This document shows, piece after piece, positions 14,750 through 21,297 of a DNA stretch of 31,019 nucleotides; the first letter of the stretch is position 1; the number at the start of each line of letters is the position of its first letter. The position numbers and the translations under genes are program-made. The stretch is from a virus. Where the stretch lies: positions 1-31,019 of the IMG/VR virus record IMGVR_UViG_3300030020_000070; one strand, given 5' to 3'. The notes beneath the pieces are model-generated. The model saw nothing but the letters and a program-made list of their open reading frames with translations, was not told the DNA's origin and made no database searches.

Positions 14750-14793
14750 CTTCGCACCGTTCTCGATACTTCGCGCTAGAACAAAGCGCGAAG
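14750..14793. repeat. dispersed motif plus hairpin before the tail-tube gene
   Basis: CTTCGCACCGTTCTCGA (14750-14766) is identical to the copy at 9691. It is followed by the perfect 8-bp stem CTTCGCGC / GCGCGAAG around a nine-base loop (14769-14793). The unit occupies the gap between the U-like and tail-tube genes and looks like a REP-type palindromic element. No T-run follows. Confidence 0.55.
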
Positions 14794-14818
14794 CGTGAAA
14801 GACAAAAGGAGTTACACC

Positions 14819-15484
14819 ATGTTCAAGAAACTCACCGGCGACCTCGCCCAGACCAGCGTAGGCTCCAACGTCACCTTCACGGCCACCACTGCCACCGGCA
14901 GCCCGACCCTCACCGCCCTTTCTAGCGGCGCGCTCGGCCAGTTGGCAATCGGGCAGGTCCTCACCGGCGCCGGCATTCCGGCCAACACCACCATCATTGG
15001 CTTCGGCGGCGGCGTTACCATGTCGGCCAACGCCACCGCAACCGGCGTAGCGACTGTGATCGCCGCGGCTGAGGTCCAGGTGGTCGGTCTCAACGAGTGG
15101 TCGATCGACTGGAAGCGCAAGACGGTCGACGCCACCACCACCGACGACTCCGCCTATGAATCCTCGCTCGGCTCGACCGCGAGCTGGACCGCCAAGGCGA
15201 AGTACATCTTCTACGATGGCGAGGCCTCGCAGCTCGACTTCATCCTGGCCGCGATCATGTCGCCGCAGGCGCCGCAGAAGTGGAACTTCTTCCCCGACTA
15301 CGCCAACTCGGACATCGTATGGACCGGCCTGGCGTTCGTCGACGGCATCCCGATCACCGCCGGCGTCGGTAAGATTGTCGGGCTCGACGTGAGTCTCAAG
15401 GGCACCGGGCCGCTGACCATCGGCAGCCAGTCTGCTCCGATCGCCAACCCGAACACGATCACCGGCGAGCAGGCGGAGGTATAA
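14819..15484 (+). CDS. major tail tube protein (gpV-like)
   Basis: A 221-residue protein, close to lambda gpV (246), starting at ATG 14819 behind AAAAGGAG. An upstream GTG at 14795 would add eight residues and is less likely. The C-terminal two thirds follow the tail-tube pattern (EWSIDWKRKTVDATTTDDSA, SWTAKAKYIFYDG, GKIVGLDVSLKGTGPL). Residues ~18-85 are unusual: a Thr/Gly-rich module (VLTGAGIPANTTIIGFGGG) that also occurs in the I-J tip protein and the 26890 appendage protein. It probably projects from the tube surface. Position before G and tape measure supports the call. Confidence 0.85.
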   Translation: MFKKLTGDLAQTSVGSNVTFTATTATGSPTLTALSSGALGQLAIGQVLTGAGIPANTTIIGFGGGVTMSANATATGVATVIAAAEVQVVGLNEWSIDWKRKTVDATTTDDSAYESSLGSTASWTAKAKYIFYDGEASQLDFILAAIMSPQAPQKWNFFPDYANSDIVWTGLAFVDGIPITAGVGKIVGLDVSLKGTGPLTIGSQSAPIANPNTITGEQAEV

Positions 15485-15487
15485 GGA

Positions 15488-15525
15488 CTTCGTGCCGTTC
15501 TCGAACGCCAGGACGGGGCGAAGCA
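15488..15525. repeat. dispersed motif, inverted-repeat copy after the tail-tube gene
   Basis: CTTCGTGCCGTTCTCGA (15488-15504) is followed by CCAGGACGGGGCGAAG, which can pair back with it as an imperfect stem of about 16 bp. The right arm is the reverse complement of a 19-mer at about 20811-20829 (GTGCTTCGCCCCGTCCTGG), linking two distant intergenic regions. Confidence 0.5.
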
Positions 15526-15611
15526 CCGGCGATGGGCGAGGTTGTTTTTAGCCGTGTTCCCCCACGCAAGGACGGCCAGCCCGTCGCCGTGAAAACGCAA
15601 TGAGGAACCCG

Positions 15612-15791
15612 ATGAAAATGCTGTGGATATTGCCGCTGCTTCTGTTGGCTGGATGCGGGTTGCCAGCCGCGCCGGTCGCGCCCGTGCCGGCGCCTGGGGT
15701 TTATCAGGTCCAAGTCATCGCGCGGGATGCGGCAGGGAACCAGCAGAGCAAGACGCTCACCGTCACCATCGTTGGGGTAAGTGGTAAGTGA
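15612..15791 (+). CDS. small lipoprotein
   Basis: A 59-residue precursor from ATG 15612, with GAGG eight bases upstream; ATG 15600 would add four residues. The N-terminus MKMLWILPLLLLAGCG is a lipoprotein signal with lipobox LAGC, so the mature protein begins at Cys and should be membrane anchored. The mature part is Pro/Ala-rich followed by one Ig-like strand pattern (GVYQVQVIARDAAGNQQSKT). The last codons and stop are supplied by the 24-bp tandem repeat starting at 15774, so the gene may be truncated by the repeat. It lies between tail-tube and chaperone genes and could be a lysogeny-expressed or exclusion-type accessory gene; that is conjecture. Confidence 0.6.
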   Translation: MKMLWILPLLLLAGCGLPAAPVAPVPAPGVYQVQVIARDAAGNQQSKTLTVTIVGVSGK

Positions 15792-15967
15792 GAGCGAGGG
15801 GTAAGTGGTAAGTAAGAGCGAGGGGTAAGTTGTAAGTGAGAGCGAGGGGTAAGTTGTAAGTCAGTGCAGCGCGTCGCCTTTTTTGTTTTTGCTGACCTTT
15901 TTTGTTTTTGCTGACCACTTACCACTGATCACTTACCACCGGTCACTTACCACTGATCACTTACCAC
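15774..15967. repeat. 24-bp tandem repeats with inverted complement (copy 3)
   Basis: Three full and one partial direct copies of a 24-base unit (GGGGTAAGTGGTAAGTGAGA plus GCGA) begin at 15774, 15798, 15822 and 15846. A core CAGTGCAGCGCGTCGCC, a duplicated CTTTTTTGTTTTTGCTGAC and then five CACTTACCAC-type units complementary to the left arm follow. The structure parallels 11508-11613 and the left edge. The unit length is a multiple of three, so reading frames pass through without shift. Confidence 0.8.
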
Positions 15968-15987
15968 CGAGTTTTTGAAAGGGTTAC

Positions 15988-16437
15988 ATGAAGATTTCCG
16001 CAGCCCGCGGCGCCATTGCCATCACGCTCGACCGCCCGCGCATTCTCTTCTTTGACATGGCAGCCACCTGGATGCTGGTGCAGCGCTACGGCGCCGGCTT
16101 CGTCCGCGAGCTGTACATCCTGGAAGGCATGGGGCTCAACCGCAAGGTCAAGCTCAAACATCCGGACGCGCTGCGCTTCTTTCTGTGGGCCGGCCTGCAG
16201 GCGGAGATCTCCGACACCGGCGAGACGCTGACCGAGGAAGACGCCGCCGCGCTGATCCACCCGTGGACCTTCGAGCCCATCTTCAACGCGCTGGTCATGG
16301 CGATCACTGGCGCAATTTCAACGCCGGCGCCGCCGGGAAAACTCGAGGCCCCGCCGGCGCCGCCGCCAAGCCCGGCCGGAAAAAGAAAACCGGCTTCGAC
16401 TTCCGCGAAGCGCAGCGCTTCGCCTGTGGCGGACTAG
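15988..16437 (+). CDS. tail assembly chaperone G-like
   Basis: A 149-residue protein directly before the tape measure, with AAAGGG four bases upstream of its ATG. The first ~105 residues are helical (FFDMAATWMLVQRYGAGFVR, LRFFLWAGLQAEI, LTEEDAAALIHPW); the remainder is a Pro/Ala/Lys linker. In lambda-like phages the G protein and its frameshifted G-T form coat the tape measure protein during tail assembly and are absent from the finished tail. The slippery heptamer at 16335-16341 and the -1 reading frame that continues to 16811 confirm the type. Confidence 0.8.
   Translation: MKISAARGAIAITLDRPRILFFDMAATWMLVQRYGAGFVRELYILEGMGLNRKVKLKHPDALRFFLWAGLQAEISDTGETLTEEDAAALIHPWTFEPIFNALVMAITGAISTPAPPGKLEAPPAPPPSPAGKRKPASTSAKRSASPVAD
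16335..16341 (+). promoter_or_regulatory. -1 ribosomal frameshift site GGGAAAA
   Basis: In the zero frame the codons read ccG GGA AAA, a textbook X_XXY_YYZ slippery heptamer; lambda uses GGGAAAG. The following 40 bases are very GC-rich (GGCCCCGCCGGCGCCGCC and on) and could form a stimulatory stem. Slippage moves the ribosome into the frame that stays open to 16811. Confidence 0.85.
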
Positions 16438-16811
16438 GCCAGACCGCAACTGAATTCTGGGCCAGCACCCTGCGCGAGTACAACCTGGCGCGCCAGGGCT
16501 ACGACCGCGTCCTCAGCGATCGCCGGCGCCGCGAGGGGGAGTGGATGGCGATGCTGCTCAACTCCCAGTACTCCGAGGCCCGCCTCACCGCCGACGTGCT
16601 GCTGGGCGAGGAGCTCCCCGACGCCGGCGGGATCCAGGCGGACCTGAAAAAGCTCAACGCGCTGGTTGCCAGCCGCAAGGCGACGGGCGGACGCGCCATC
16701 ACCCCGGCGGATCTGGTGGGCGACGGACGTGGCCGGGGCGACCTGGGCGACGTTGCGGCCGCAGACCGGAGACTGACCAAGCTGCTGGCGAGCCGGGGTA
16801 AGCGCCGGTAG
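16341..16811 (+). CDS. T extension of the tail assembly chaperone (G-T by -1 frameshift)
   Basis: This frame has no convincing start of its own and is reached by -1 slippage at 16335-16341, giving a G-T fusion of about 274 residues (118 from G plus 156 here). It begins with the linker (TRGPAGAAAKPGRKKKTG) and then a helical domain, FDFREAQRFACGGLGQTATE through YDRVLSDRRRREGEWM, resembling the T domain that recruits tail-tube subunits to the tape measure-chaperone complex. It ends in basic sequence. The following 148 bases to the tape measure hold a short GGGG/CCCC stem and GGCGGTTTCGCC but no gene. Confidence 0.75.
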   Translation, partial: TRGPAGAAAKPGRKKKTGFDFREAQRFACGGLGQTATEFWASTLREYNLARQGYDRVLSDRRRREGEWMAMLLNSQYSEARLTADVLLGEELPDAGGIQADLKKLNALVASRKATGGRAITPADLVGDGRGRGDLGDVAAADRRLTKLLASRGKRR

Positions 16812-16959
16812 GCCGTTTTTGGGGATGCTACCCCCCACCGGATCGCCAGCGGCGCGCTGTGGAGGCTGCCGTGGGCCGGGCGACCCCGAATTTTGGCGGT
16901 TTCGCCGGATCGGGCGGCTCCGTGGCAGTATCTCCATGGAACCGGGGACAGAGGGGTAA

Positions 16960-19281
16960 ATGGCAACCAAGGGCGTAGTCATCCAGATCACCGGCGATGG
17001 GGCCAGCGCAGCCAAGGCGCTGGAGATGGTCGATGCCCACCTTAAGCAGACGGCCGAAGAGGCCAAGAGCTCGGGCTCGTCGATCTCGTCCGCGCTGGGC
17101 GGCATACAGAACGCGCTGGGCACGCTCGGGATCTCGGTGGGTATCGGCGCGGCCATCTCCGAGCTGAAACAGATGATTAGCACCAGCGTCGACCTCGGTG
17201 TCGAGATTGGCCATCTCTCGCAGAAGACCGGCATCGGCACCGAGACCCTCTCCGGGCTGAAGTATGTCTCCGACGTGACCGGGGTCAGCTTTGAATCCTT
17301 GCAGCGGGCGAGCAAGAAACTTTCCACCGAGATGCTGGATGCGGAAGAGGGCAAGAAAGCGGCGATCCAGAGCTTCGGCCTGCTCGGCATCAGTGTGGAG
17401 CAGGTTCGCGCCCACTCCAACGATCTCTACGGGATGCTGGAGATCCTCGCCGATAAATTTCAGACGATGCCCGACGGTCCGCAGAAGCTGGCCATCGCCA
17501 CTCAACTGCTGGGCAAGACCGGTCTGGACCTGATCCCGATCCTCGACCAGGGAAGCGCCGGGCTGGCAAAGTTCAAGGCGGAGGCCGAATCGCTCGGCTT
17601 GGTGCTGGATGCCGCCGGTATCGCCAAGTTGGAGGCGATGCATGCGGCCGAGGTAAAGCTCGATGGAGCAACTCAGGGGCTGGCTCTATCGTTGACCAGC
17701 GCACTGAGCCCGGCACTTACCGATATGGCCAGCGCTGCTGAAAAAGGTATTGAAAAACTTCGTCAACTGATGGTAGCGTCCGGCAATGCCGGTATGGAAA
17801 ATTTCAGTAGCTACCGGACCGTAAAGACAGCCACAGACTACAAGCAATATGTTCCGCAGAGCGTGACGGCGATCAGTGAGTCGAACCTGGTTCCAACCGC
17901 TATGGCGGCGCAGAAAGCTGCCGACGCTGCCCAGGCGCAGGCGGTGGCACTCGACGCGAAACACAGCAAAGGCCTCGTGTCGAAGAAGGAATATGAGAAG
18001 CAGAAGCTCGCGGTGCAGCAGGAATACTATAGCCAGTCGCAGGCCGCCGCGGCCGCCTATTATCTACGTGAACAGTCCCTTCACGATGCTGCCCTCAAAT
18101 CTGGAAACGAGGCTGATCGGGCTACTTATCATACGATGATGCTCCGCCACGGTGCCGTTATGGAGCACGACACCGAGATGCTGGCGCAGCTAGCACCAAA
18201 GGCACCGGCGCTCAACATTTCCGGGGACGACGACGGCGGCAAAGGTACCGCGGCGGTGCAGGCGGCTGCGGTCCCGATCGATAAGTCGGTGGCCGCGCTG
18301 GTGGCTGCGCGCCAGAAGGCCGCGATCGATGCGCTGCACCAGATGCAGGAGCTGGCCCGCGAAGCGCCTCCGGCCGCCGTCGATGTCTCTTCGATGGCGG
18401 GGATCGAGAAACAGAAGCAGCAGGATGCGGCGCTGGCGGCGCTCGACCTGAAACGCACAGCCATGCAGCGCGAGTCCGGGCTGGTGGAGACCCAGGTGCA
18501 GCAGCAGGCGCTGGCCGGGACCCTGAGCCAGCAGGCCGCGCTGAAGGACCTGGACGCCGAACATGCAGCGGAGATCGTTCGCCTGCAGGCGCTGGCGGCC
18601 GAGTATGCCGCGTTCGGCGATGCCGGCCGCGCCGCCTACGCGGAGATCGAGGAAGAGATCACGCGCGAGATGGAGGCGGAGAAAAAAGAGGATAAGAAGT
18701 CCTCGGGCGTCGAGGCGGCCAAGCAGCTCGGCGACGGCATGACGTCGATGGCCGAGAAGATGGCGCGCGCCACCGGCACCGGCCGCGAAGGCTTCCACAA
18801 GATGTGCATGAGCATGGAGCAGGACCTGGTCGAACTGGCGGCGAAGTTCGCGATCAACGCGTTCCTCAAGCCGTTTATGACCGGGCTGGGCGCGGGAATG
18901 TCCGGCGGCGGGGGTGGCGGCGGCGTTGGCGGTGGGGGCGACGGCACCGACCTGGCCGCGCTGATCGGCAACGGGCATGCCGGCGGCGGCGACATGAACT
19001 CGCCAGGGATCGTTGGCGAGGAGGGCCCCGAACTGTTCTTCCCCGAAGGCCCCGGCACGGTGATGCCCAACGATGCGCTGCAGAACCTCAGCAAGAGCAG
19101 CGGCGGCGGCGGCGCGCCCAGCATGACCATGAACGTTACCAACGCCAGCAGCCAGCCGGTGACGGCGCGCCAGACCGGCAGCAGCTTCGACGCCGACACG
19201 CGCAGCTACATGACCCATGTGATTCTGGAGGACCTGAGCCAGAACGGTCCCATCTCCACTGCGATGCGCGCCGGCGCCTAG
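16960..19281 (+). CDS. tail tape measure protein
   Basis: A 773-residue protein with AGAGGGG just upstream of the ATG. The N-terminal third has the conserved tape-measure pattern (IGHLSQKTGIGTETLSGLKY, FESLQRASKKLS) after an Ala/Gly hydrophobic segment (residues ~47-70). The middle is Ala/Gln-rich helical. Near residue 645 there is a poly-Gly tract, then GEEGPELFFPEGPGTVMPND, a signature seen near tape-measure C-termini. At about 0.15 nm per residue it predicts a tail near 115 nm. It acts as ruler during tail polymerisation and is ejected with the DNA. Its TAG stop shares a CTAG with the convergent brnA gene. Confidence 0.92.
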   Translation: MATKGVVIQITGDGASAAKALEMVDAHLKQTAEEAKSSGSSISSALGGIQNALGTLGISVGIGAAISELKQMISTSVDLGVEIGHLSQKTGIGTETLSGLKYVSDVTGVSFESLQRASKKLSTEMLDAEEGKKAAIQSFGLLGISVEQVRAHSNDLYGMLEILADKFQTMPDGPQKLAIATQLLGKTGLDLIPILDQGSAGLAKFKAEAESLGLVLDAAGIAKLEAMHAAEVKLDGATQGLALSLTSALSPALTDMASAAEKGIEKLRQLMVASGNAGMENFSSYRTVKTATDYKQYVPQSVTAISESNLVPTAMAAQKAADAAQAQAVALDAKHSKGLVSKKEYEKQKLAVQQEYYSQSQAAAAAYYLREQSLHDAALKSGNEADRATYHTMMLRHGAVMEHDTEMLAQLAPKAPALNISGDDDGGKGTAAVQAAAVPIDKSVAALVAARQKAAIDALHQMQELAREAPPAAVDVSSMAGIEKQKQQDAALAALDLKRTAMQRESGLVETQVQQQALAGTLSQQAALKDLDAEHAAEIVRLQALAAEYAAFGDAGRAAYAEIEEEITREMEAEKKEDKKSSGVEAAKQLGDGMTSMAEKMARATGTGREGFHKMCMSMEQDLVELAAKFAINAFLKPFMTGLGAGMSGGGGGGGVGGGGDGTDLAALIGNGHAGGGDMNSPGIVGEEGPELFFPEGPGTVMPNDALQNLSKSSGGGGAPSMTMNVTNASSQPVTARQTGSSFDADTRSYMTHVILEDLSQNGPISTAMRAGA

Positions 19282-19592
19282 GAGCCTACGCCTCTCGACT
19301 TCTTGACAAACTGACGGCGCAAGGTTGCGTCCACAGTGGACTGCCAGCCTCTACCGGTGGCTCTCAATGCGTCGATTACGTCGGACGATAAACGTATCGA
19401 GGTAAGGACCTTCGTGGGCGCCTTCTGCAGGCCGCGCCTCTTCCGGGATGCTTTCTGAATCGCTGAAAGTTTAGCCTGAAGGCTCGCGGGGAGATCCTCG
19501 AAACGCTTCGATCGGTCGAACATTTCTTTCGTCCACTCGGGGTTCTCGGCATCAGGAATCCCATCCTGCACTGGCTCTTTAGTTTTGGGCAT
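19278..19592 (-). CDS. brnA: BrnA-like antitoxin
   Basis: A 104-residue antitoxin on the reverse strand. The start Met (MPKTKEPVQDG) is inside the 3' end of brnT, giving a 14-base overlap and translational coupling. The N-terminal ~55 residues are the charged toxin-binding arm; the C-terminus (KVLTSIRLSSDVIDALRATG, RGWQSTVDATLRRQF) is the ribbon-helix-helix domain of BrnA, with the typical 'SIRLssDVidalratGrGwQ' pattern. BrnA neutralises BrnT and binds the operon promoter to repress it. A longer in-frame start at 19661 is rejected because it would overlap deeply with the toxin and lacks family similarity. Confidence 0.88.
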   Translation of the reverse strand: MPKTKEPVQDGIPDAENPEWTKEMFDRSKRFEDLPASLQAKLSAIQKASRKRRGLQKAPTKVLTSIRLSSDVIDALRATGRGWQSTVDATLRRQFVKKSRGVGS

Positions 19593-19851
19593 ATTGATTT
19601 CTCTCCTGTGCGTTTGCTTTGCGGAGGCTGATTGCGCGGATCGTATTCGGGGCGTCTTCATCGCGGAAGATGAGGGTGTAGAGCAGGGCGTCGAGCCAGC
19701 TAATGGCGATCACCCGGATTTCCCCATAGTCCTGCGAGTCGTCGTCAACGTAGTAGGCGGTGTCGAAATCGAAGTCTTCGGCCCGAGCCAACGAGATGCC
19801 ATGCTTTCTGATGTTCTCGGCATCTTTTGCGGGGTCAAAGGTGACTTCCAT
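19579..19851 (-). CDS. brnT: BrnT-like ribonuclease toxin
   Basis: A 90-residue protein with the BrnT pattern: VTFDPAKDAENIRKHGISLA at the start, then FDFDTAYYVDD, GEIRVIAISWLDALLYTLIF and a terminal IRAISLRKANAQERNQYAQ. BrnT toxins are RelE-fold RNases that stop translation; the His/Lys-rich start and the terminal R-KA--ER--Y segment match the family. Toxin precedes antitoxin, as usual for brnTA. The promoter at 19859-19887 places the transcript start at or next to ATG 19851, with no ribosome site. The pair probably stabilises the prophage or acts in phage defence. Confidence 0.9.
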   Translation of the reverse strand: MEVTFDPAKDAENIRKHGISLARAEDFDFDTAYYVDDDSQDYGEIRVIAISWLDALLYTLIFRDEDAPNTIRAISLRKANAQERNQYAQN

Positions 19852-19858
19852 GTATCTA

Positions 19859-19887
19859 ATTGTATCGACAATAAACTAAGATGACAA
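19859..19887 (-). promoter_or_regulatory. brnTA promoter
   Basis: On the reverse strand TTGTCA (19887-19882), a 17-base spacer and TACAAT (19864-19859) match five of six bases at each consensus hexamer. The -10 is seven bases from the brnT ATG, predicting a leaderless message. The region is locally AT-rich compared with its surroundings. Confidence 0.7.
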
Positions 19888-19902
19888 GCGAAATATCGAA
19901 GA

Positions 19903-20688
19903 TTAGAACTTCACGGAGAGGCCGGTGCCGCGCAGGGCATCGTTGACGGCCACCTCGGTGGCGGCGCGGGTGAAGTTGGCATCAAACTTCGCCCCCACCG
20001 TCTTCTCGACAAGTTCGGTCATCGGGAAGACCCCCTTCACATGTCCGTGACTGATGAGGAGGTACCAGGGCTCCGCATCTCTCGATCCGCCGTGCCAGCT
20101 CATCCCGCCGTGACGCACAAAGATGCACTGAATTCCCGACTTGGCCTTCTGGACGAAGGCGACAAACTCGGCTGTTCCCAACTTCTTCAGCGTCTTCTTG
20201 CCGATCACTCGCTTGACGGCACCGGCGCCCGAGCTGAAGCTGCCCTCATAGCTTTCCCCAAACTGCGCGTTTGCGGGCAACAGGGCCCGAGGACGGAGGT
20301 TGTCCGGGATCACACGTTTGCGGCTGGTGTATTTGAAGAGGTAATCGGTCGGGATCGCCAGCCAGCGGTGGCCGCCGACGGGAACCTTTTCGCCGCCATC
20401 CTGCTGCCGCGGCAGATAGTCGGGATGGCTTGCGTTGCCGGTGTCGGTGTAGACCTCGGCCATCATCTTCTCCTTGGTCGCCGGCGTGATCTTGGTATTC
20501 CGGACCGTCCAGTCGTTGCGGATATTGAACACGCCACCCTTCTCAAACTGGCGTACGACGGTCTGGGCGTCCTGGGCGGTCATGGTGAGGGACCGCGCGA
20601 TGACGAAGGGGAGCGACTGGTCGCGGAGGGCTCGGATGCCTCGCAGCGGTCCGTCGACGTCCACACTCACTTTGACCAGGTCGCCCAT
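19903..20688 (-). CDS. minor tail protein Z-like, reverse strand
   Basis: A 261-residue protein from ATG 20688, chosen because GGGAG is eight bases upstream; a longer frame to 20724 exists. The pattern LRGIRALRDQSLPFVIARSL near the N-terminus, VFNIRNDWTVRNTKITPATK near residue 55, the lavP-type segment RWLAIPTDY, RPRALLPANAQF and FDANFTRAATEVAVNDALRG at the end recalls gpZ-type tail proteins, which help join or finish the tail. In lambda the Z gene is co-directional and lies between FII and U. Here it lies on the opposite strand beside brnTA, about 5 kb downstream of its expected place. The family assignment is tentative. Confidence 0.55.
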   Translation of the reverse strand: MGDLVKVSVDVDGPLRGIRALRDQSLPFVIARSLTMTAQDAQTVVRQFEKGGVFNIRNDWTVRNTKITPATKEKMMAEVYTDTGNASHPDYLPRQQDGGEKVPVGGHRWLAIPTDYLFKYTSRKRVIPDNLRPRALLPANAQFGESYEGSFSSGAGAVKRVIGKKTLKKLGTAEFVAFVQKAKSGIQCIFVRHGGMSWHGGSRDAEPWYLLISHGHVKGVFPMTELVEKTVGAKFDANFTRAATEVAVNDALRGTGLSVKF

Positions 20689-20925
20689 GCGGCCATTCTC
20701 CCGGCCTTTGCTAGTGTCGGGCAAGATGGCGCATAACTGGGGTGCGGCGGCGTGGACTCAGCACAGTCCCGGGCTTCGCCCCCAGTGTCATCTCCGGCGC
20801 CGCTGCAACGTGCTTCGCCCCGTCCTGGACCGCTTCCGCGGTGCTTTCACGCGCGTGAGCGCGTTGAGGACCGCACGAAGTGCCGGTTTTTGCACGATTC
20901 TGACAGAAGGCCTCAGAATCCCCGC

Positions 20926-21297
20926 GTGAGCAACCCAGCATTTCCGGAGCTGAGCCGCGCGCCCTCGCTGCGGACCAAGACCGCCACCATCGACCCCACG
21001 CTGCGCGATCCCATGGAGAACGGGATGCAGAGCACCCGCGCCAAGTTCACCCGGCGGCGGCGCAAGTGGCAGGTCACCATCGATTTTCTGACCAATGACG
21101 ACTGGACCAGGCTCGAGACCTTCGTCCAGCAGGACGCAGTTTACGGCGCGCAGATCTTCACCTTCCAGGACAACCGCGATCCGCGCAACCCGGTGACGCT
21201 GCTGGTCCGCTTCGACCCCGTTCCCACCTACACCGACGCCGGCTATGTCGGCGCCGAGTTCCGCCAGAACGCCAGCTTCGGGATCTCGGAGGTCTGA
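20926..21297 (+). CDS. minor tail protein M-like
   Basis: A 123-residue protein from GTG 20926; the upstream in-frame sequence is repeat-like (GTGCTTCGCCCC) and unlikely to be coding. It follows the pattern of lambda gpM (109 residues): RAKFTRRRRKWQVTIDFLTN, then WTRLETFVQQDAVYGAQIFT, and the characteristic DNRDPRNPVTLLVRFD. The next gene, gpL-like, begins at the last base of its stop (TGATG). gpM is needed at the tail-tip initiator complex. A 237-base gap precedes it, partly filled by the dispersed motif and a GTGC...GCAC dyad near 20880. Confidence 0.75.
   Translation: MSNPAFPELSRAPSLRTKTATIDPTLRDPMENGMQSTRAKFTRRRRKWQVTIDFLTNDDWTRLETFVQQDAVYGAQIFTFQDNRDPRNPVTLLVRFDPVPTYTDAGYVGAEFRQNASFGISEV

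Noticed and set aside
15774-15967. Possible CRISPR array
   Set aside because: The 24-bp units are directly adjacent, without spacers, and there are no cas genes.
16891-16931. Fourth copy of the leaderless promoter module before the tape measure
   Set aside because: TTGGCG and the GTTT-CGCC dyad are present, but no acceptable -10 lies 17 bases downstream, and the gene has its own ribosome site 29 bases or more further on.
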